The notes below the pieces were generated by a model. It worked only from the letters and a program-made list of their open reading frames with translations, ran no database searches and had not been told where the DNA came from. Position numbers and translations under genes: made by a program. From positions 8,234-16,898 of the forward strand of contig DBBL01000040.1 in assembly GCA_002292185.1 (NCBI GenBank): 8,665 bases of DNA. The letters are read 5' to 3'. This DNA is from Akkermansiaceae bacterium UBA985 (GTDB lineage Bacteria > Verrucomicrobiota > Verrucomicrobiia > Verrucomicrobiales > Akkermansiaceae). Shown piece by piece: positions 6,602 to 8,665 of this stretch; within the stretch, counting starts at the first letter, position 1; each line of letters opens with the position of its first letter.

Positions 6602-8311
6602 ATGCCTGCTACTGCAGAACTCGAAGCTTTGATCGATTCAAAGTTCCGTACATTTGAAGAAGGATCCGTTGTCAACGGAACCATTATCGCCATTAAACCC
6701 CAAGTTGTCCTCGTGGACGTCGGTTACAAGTCCGAAGGGGCTATCCCAATCGCAGAATTTGAAGACGAGGAAATCGAAGAGGGTGACGAAGTCGAAGTGC
6801 TTCTCGTAAAACTCGAAAATGACGAGGGCATGGTCGTGCTCTCCAAGGAGAAAGCCGCCCACCGCAAGAACTGGGAGAAAATTGTTGCTGTTTACCACGA
6901 AGGTGGACTTGTCAAAGGCAAGATCAAGAGTGCTGTCAAAGGTGGTCTCATGGTCAACGTCGGAGTCGAGGCATTCCTTCCTGGCTCACAGGTCGACATC
7001 ATTCCACCGAAAGATCTCAACGAATATGTTGGCAAGGTCTATGAATTTAAAATTGTTAAAGTTAACGACGAACGTAAGAATATCGTTCTTTCTCGCCGCG
7101 AAGTTATCGAGAGTGAGCGCGCAGAAATGCGTCAGGACTTCCTCCAGAGCGTCAAGGTTGGCGACAAGGTCGAAGGTCAGGTTAAGAACATCACCGACTT
7201 CGGTGCCTTTGTTGACCTCCAAGGCATGGACGGATTGCTTCACGTTACCGACATGAGCTGGGGACGTATCAGTCACCCATCTGCTCTTCTTCATATCGGT
7301 CAGATGCTCGAGGTGCTTATCCTTGATGTTGATCGTGAAAAAGAGCGTGTATCACTTGGTCTCAAGCAAATGGAAGACAATCCATGGCAAGACATCGAGG
7401 CACGTTACCCAATTGGCACAGAGGTCGTGGGCAAAGTCACAAAGCTTCTTCCATACGGTGCATTTATCGAAATGGAGAGTGGCGTCGAAGGCCTTGTGCA
7501 CGTTTCCGAACTTTCATGGGTCAAGCGTATCAACCGTCCAAGCGATGTGTTGGAGCTCGACCAGGAAATCAAAGCCGTTGTTCTCGGTATCAGTATCGAG
7601 GAGCAGAAGATCTCCCTCGGCGTCCGTCAGCTTGAGTCAAACCCATGGGATGAGCTCGAGGCTAAGTACCCAATCGGTGCTACGGTCAAAGGTGAGGTGC
7701 GTAACCTCACACCATACGGAGCCTTCCTCGGAATGGAAGAAGGTATCGATGGTATGATCCACGTTTCAGACCTCTCATGGACTCGCAAGATCAACCACCC
7801 ATCCGAAGTCATCAAAAAGGGTGACGAGGTGGAGGCTATCGTGCTCAGTATCGACAAGGAAAACCAGCGTGTGTCTCTTGGAGTCAAGCAGCTTGACGGT
7901 GATCCTTGGTCAGAAATCGGTGGCAGCTTCAAGGTTGGCGATCTCGTCAAGGGAAGCGTTGCCAAGATTGCTAGCTTCGGTGCCTTTGTTAATCTTGAGA
8001 ACGACATTGATGGTCTCATCCACATCTCACAACTCAGTGAAGATCACGTGGAGAAGGTCAAAGATGTCATCAAGGTGGGCGATGAAATCGAAGCCCGCGT
8101 CATCAAGGTGGACAATGTCGAACGCCGTATTGGTCTTTCCATTAAGGCCGTTAGCTACGATCCCGAGCAGCTCGAGAAGGAGTCAGCCAGCTTCGAGACC
8201 TTACGTCCGACCGGTGACCTCGTTGGCCTTGAGCAGGCTTTCAACCTCGCATCCTCTGGAGCTGCTGAGGAGTGGAGCCCAAGTGCTGAAGATAAAGACG
8301 AGGAGAAGTAA
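6602..8311 (+). CDS. rpsA: 30S ribosomal protein S1
   Basis: S1 binds AU-rich single-stranded mRNA leaders and helps load and unfold mRNA on the 30S subunit. The 569-residue protein has six S1 (OB-fold) repeats at roughly 20-83, 103-168, 187-256, 272-342, 358-428 and 444-513. The first two are divergent, as in the family's ribosome-anchoring domains. Repeats 3-6 carry the typical pattern, for example ITDFGAFVDL...GLLHVTDMSW in repeat 3 and similar Y/F-GAF and H-V/I-S elements in 4-6. The N-terminus (MPATAELEALIDSKF) resembles a ribosome-docking helix and the C-terminal tail is acidic. Codon choice differs from the neighbours (AAG, GTC, CTC and CGT favoured), as expected for a highly expressed gene. 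There is no SD before the ATG, and the leader is AT-rich. The gene appears monocistronic, with its own terminator. Confidence 0.98.
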   Translation: MPATAELEALIDSKFRTFEEGSVVNGTIIAIKPQVVLVDVGYKSEGAIPIAEFEDEEIEEGDEVEVLLVKLENDEGMVVLSKEKAAHRKNWEKIVAVYHEGGLVKGKIKSAVKGGLMVNVGVEAFLPGSQVDIIPPKDLNEYVGKVYEFKIVKVNDERKNIVLSRREVIESERAEMRQDFLQSVKVGDKVEGQVKNITDFGAFVDLQGMDGLLHVTDMSWGRISHPSALLHIGQMLEVLILDVDREKERVSLGLKQMEDNPWQDIEARYPIGTEVVGKVTKLLPYGAFIEMESGVEGLVHVSELSWVKRINRPSDVLELDQEIKAVVLGISIEEQKISLGVRQLESNPWDELEAKYPIGATVKGEVRNLTPYGAFLGMEEGIDGMIHVSDLSWTRKINHPSEVIKKGDEVEAIVLSIDKENQRVSLGVKQLDGDPWSEIGGSFKVGDLVKGSVAKIASFGAFVNLENDIDGLIHISQLSEDHVEKVKDVIKVGDEIEARVIKVDNVERRIGLSIKAVSYDPEQLEKESASFETLRPTGDLVGLEQAFNLASSGAAEEWSPSAEDKDEEK

Positions 8312-8342
8312 TCTCCTGCTGATATCCTACCAATCAAACATT

Positions 8343-8379
8343 ACGCCGCTGGAGCATTTGCTCCGGCGGCGTTTTTTTT
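8343..8379 (+). terminator. Intrinsic terminator of rpsA
   Basis: A 12-bp GC-rich stem (8344-8355 with 8360-8371, one T-G pair, ATTT loop) is followed directly by eight T residues (8372-8379). It lies 32 bp after the rpsA stop codon, which makes rpsA the last gene of its transcript. Confidence 0.95.
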
Positions 8380-8451
8380 GTACCGGGTAAATGGTATAAG
8401 TGTATCGTCGTTATTTTTAAGACCATCATGTTCAGCCTTCAAAAATAGTTC

Positions 8452-8480
8452 TTGGCAAAGAATCACGCCATATGTATGGT
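8452..8480 (+). promoter_or_regulatory. Promoter of the partial right-edge gene
   Basis: TTGGCA (8452-8457) and TATGGT (8475-8480) are separated by 17 bp, matching a sigma-70 -35/-10 pair at 5 of 6 and 4 of 6 positions. Transcription would start near 8487, giving a leader of about 37 nt. A large palindrome overlaps the -10 end and start site. Confidence 0.5.
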
Positions 8481-8507
8481 ATTATGTAATACATAATACA
8501 TAATACC
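8479..8507. promoter_or_regulatory. Operator-like palindrome with a repeated half-site
   Basis: GTATTATGTA (8479-8488) and TACATAATAC (8490-8499) are perfect 10-bp inverted arms around one central A. The heptamer ACATAAT is repeated directly (8491-8497 and 8498-8504), so GGTATTATGT (8478-8487) can also pair perfectly with ACATAATACC (8498-8507). The element starts inside the predicted -10 box and spans the predicted start site, as repressor operators do. Its regulator is unknown. Confidence 0.55.
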
Positions 8508-8523
8508 TAACAACCAAAAACAA

Positions 8524-8665
8524 ATGACCACAGAACTTATGAACAACTTACGTCGCAAATTTCTTGAAAAGGTAAATCAATGCTTTTCCTCAGATTCGGA
8601 AAAGCATGCTGATGCTGAACAACTCCTTGAAAGTCAGATAAGCGAGGACGAGGTGAAGTTGGCTA
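8524..8665 (+). CDS. Partial unrecognised gene cut by the window end
   Basis: An open frame begins at ATG 8524 and runs without a stop to the window end (47 complete codons). A second in-frame ATG lies at 8539. The visible protein is hydrophilic, with no signal peptide or membrane span: MTTELMNNLRRKFLEKVNQ, then an acidic and probably helical stretch (DAEQLLESQISEDEVKLA). This is too short to assign a family. A cytoplasmic regulator or small helical protein is possible. The leader CAACCAAAAACAA has no SD. The upstream promoter and palindrome support a real, regulated gene. Confidence 0.6.
   Translation, partial: MTTELMNNLRRKFLEKVNQCFSSDSEKHADAEQLLESQISEDEVKLA

Noticed and set aside
6819..7256. 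Long plus-strand frames overlapping rpsA, including 7323-7757 and 7821-8390
   Set aside because: They are out-of-frame shadows of rpsA with Ser/Arg-rich composition. The rpsA frame has unambiguous S1 domains throughout.
7187..8150. Apparent repeats within rpsA
   Set aside because: The similarity is the ordinary repetition of S1 domains at protein level; there is no recent DNA duplication.

Overview
The window looks like a chromosomal housekeeping stretch of a free-living bacterium of moderate GC content, most likely a member of the Verrucomicrobiota. This assignment is inferred from three things: the character of the MutL C-terminus (a C-T-P-D-G-R-P ending instead of the usual C-P-H-G-R-P), an exported ThuA-like protein of a kind frequent in the Planctomycetota/Verrucomicrobiota, and the near absence of Shine-Dalgarno sequences. 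No mobile element, CRISPR array, tRNA or rRNA gene was seen.

Layout. Positions 1-2557 hold a minus-strand group. An exported ThuA-like protein comes first (2557 to 1766). A 217-aa protein of unknown function with an acidic tail follows (1707 to 1054), and then a DusB-type tRNA-dihydrouridine synthase (1050 to 28). The last two genes are only 3 bp apart and are almost certainly co-translated. Positions 2558-2786 are a divergent intergenic region. Positions 2787-3467 (plus) encode a membrane-anchored DUF4230-like protein. It converges on an unrecognised single-span membrane protein (minus, 4231 to 3503). That gene is divergent from mutL (4404-6215, plus). A 386-bp non-coding leader with one perfect hairpin precedes rpsA (6602-8311, six S1 domains), which ends in a textbook intrinsic terminator (8343-8379). 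The right edge (8380-8665) carries a promoter-like sequence overlapped by a long AT-rich palindrome, followed by the first 47 codons of an unrecognised gene.

How the genes relate. dusB (tRNA modification) and rpsA (translation) are translation genes, and mutL is mismatch repair. There is no evident single pathway. I do not see a clearly new multi-gene system here. The most interesting points are a MutL whose endonuclease motif and ATP-binding DxGxG motif both deviate from consensus, the palindromic operator-like element at 8479-8507, the long SD-less rpsA leader, and a perfect 21-bp duplication that doubles the signal-peptidase site of the ThuA-like protein.
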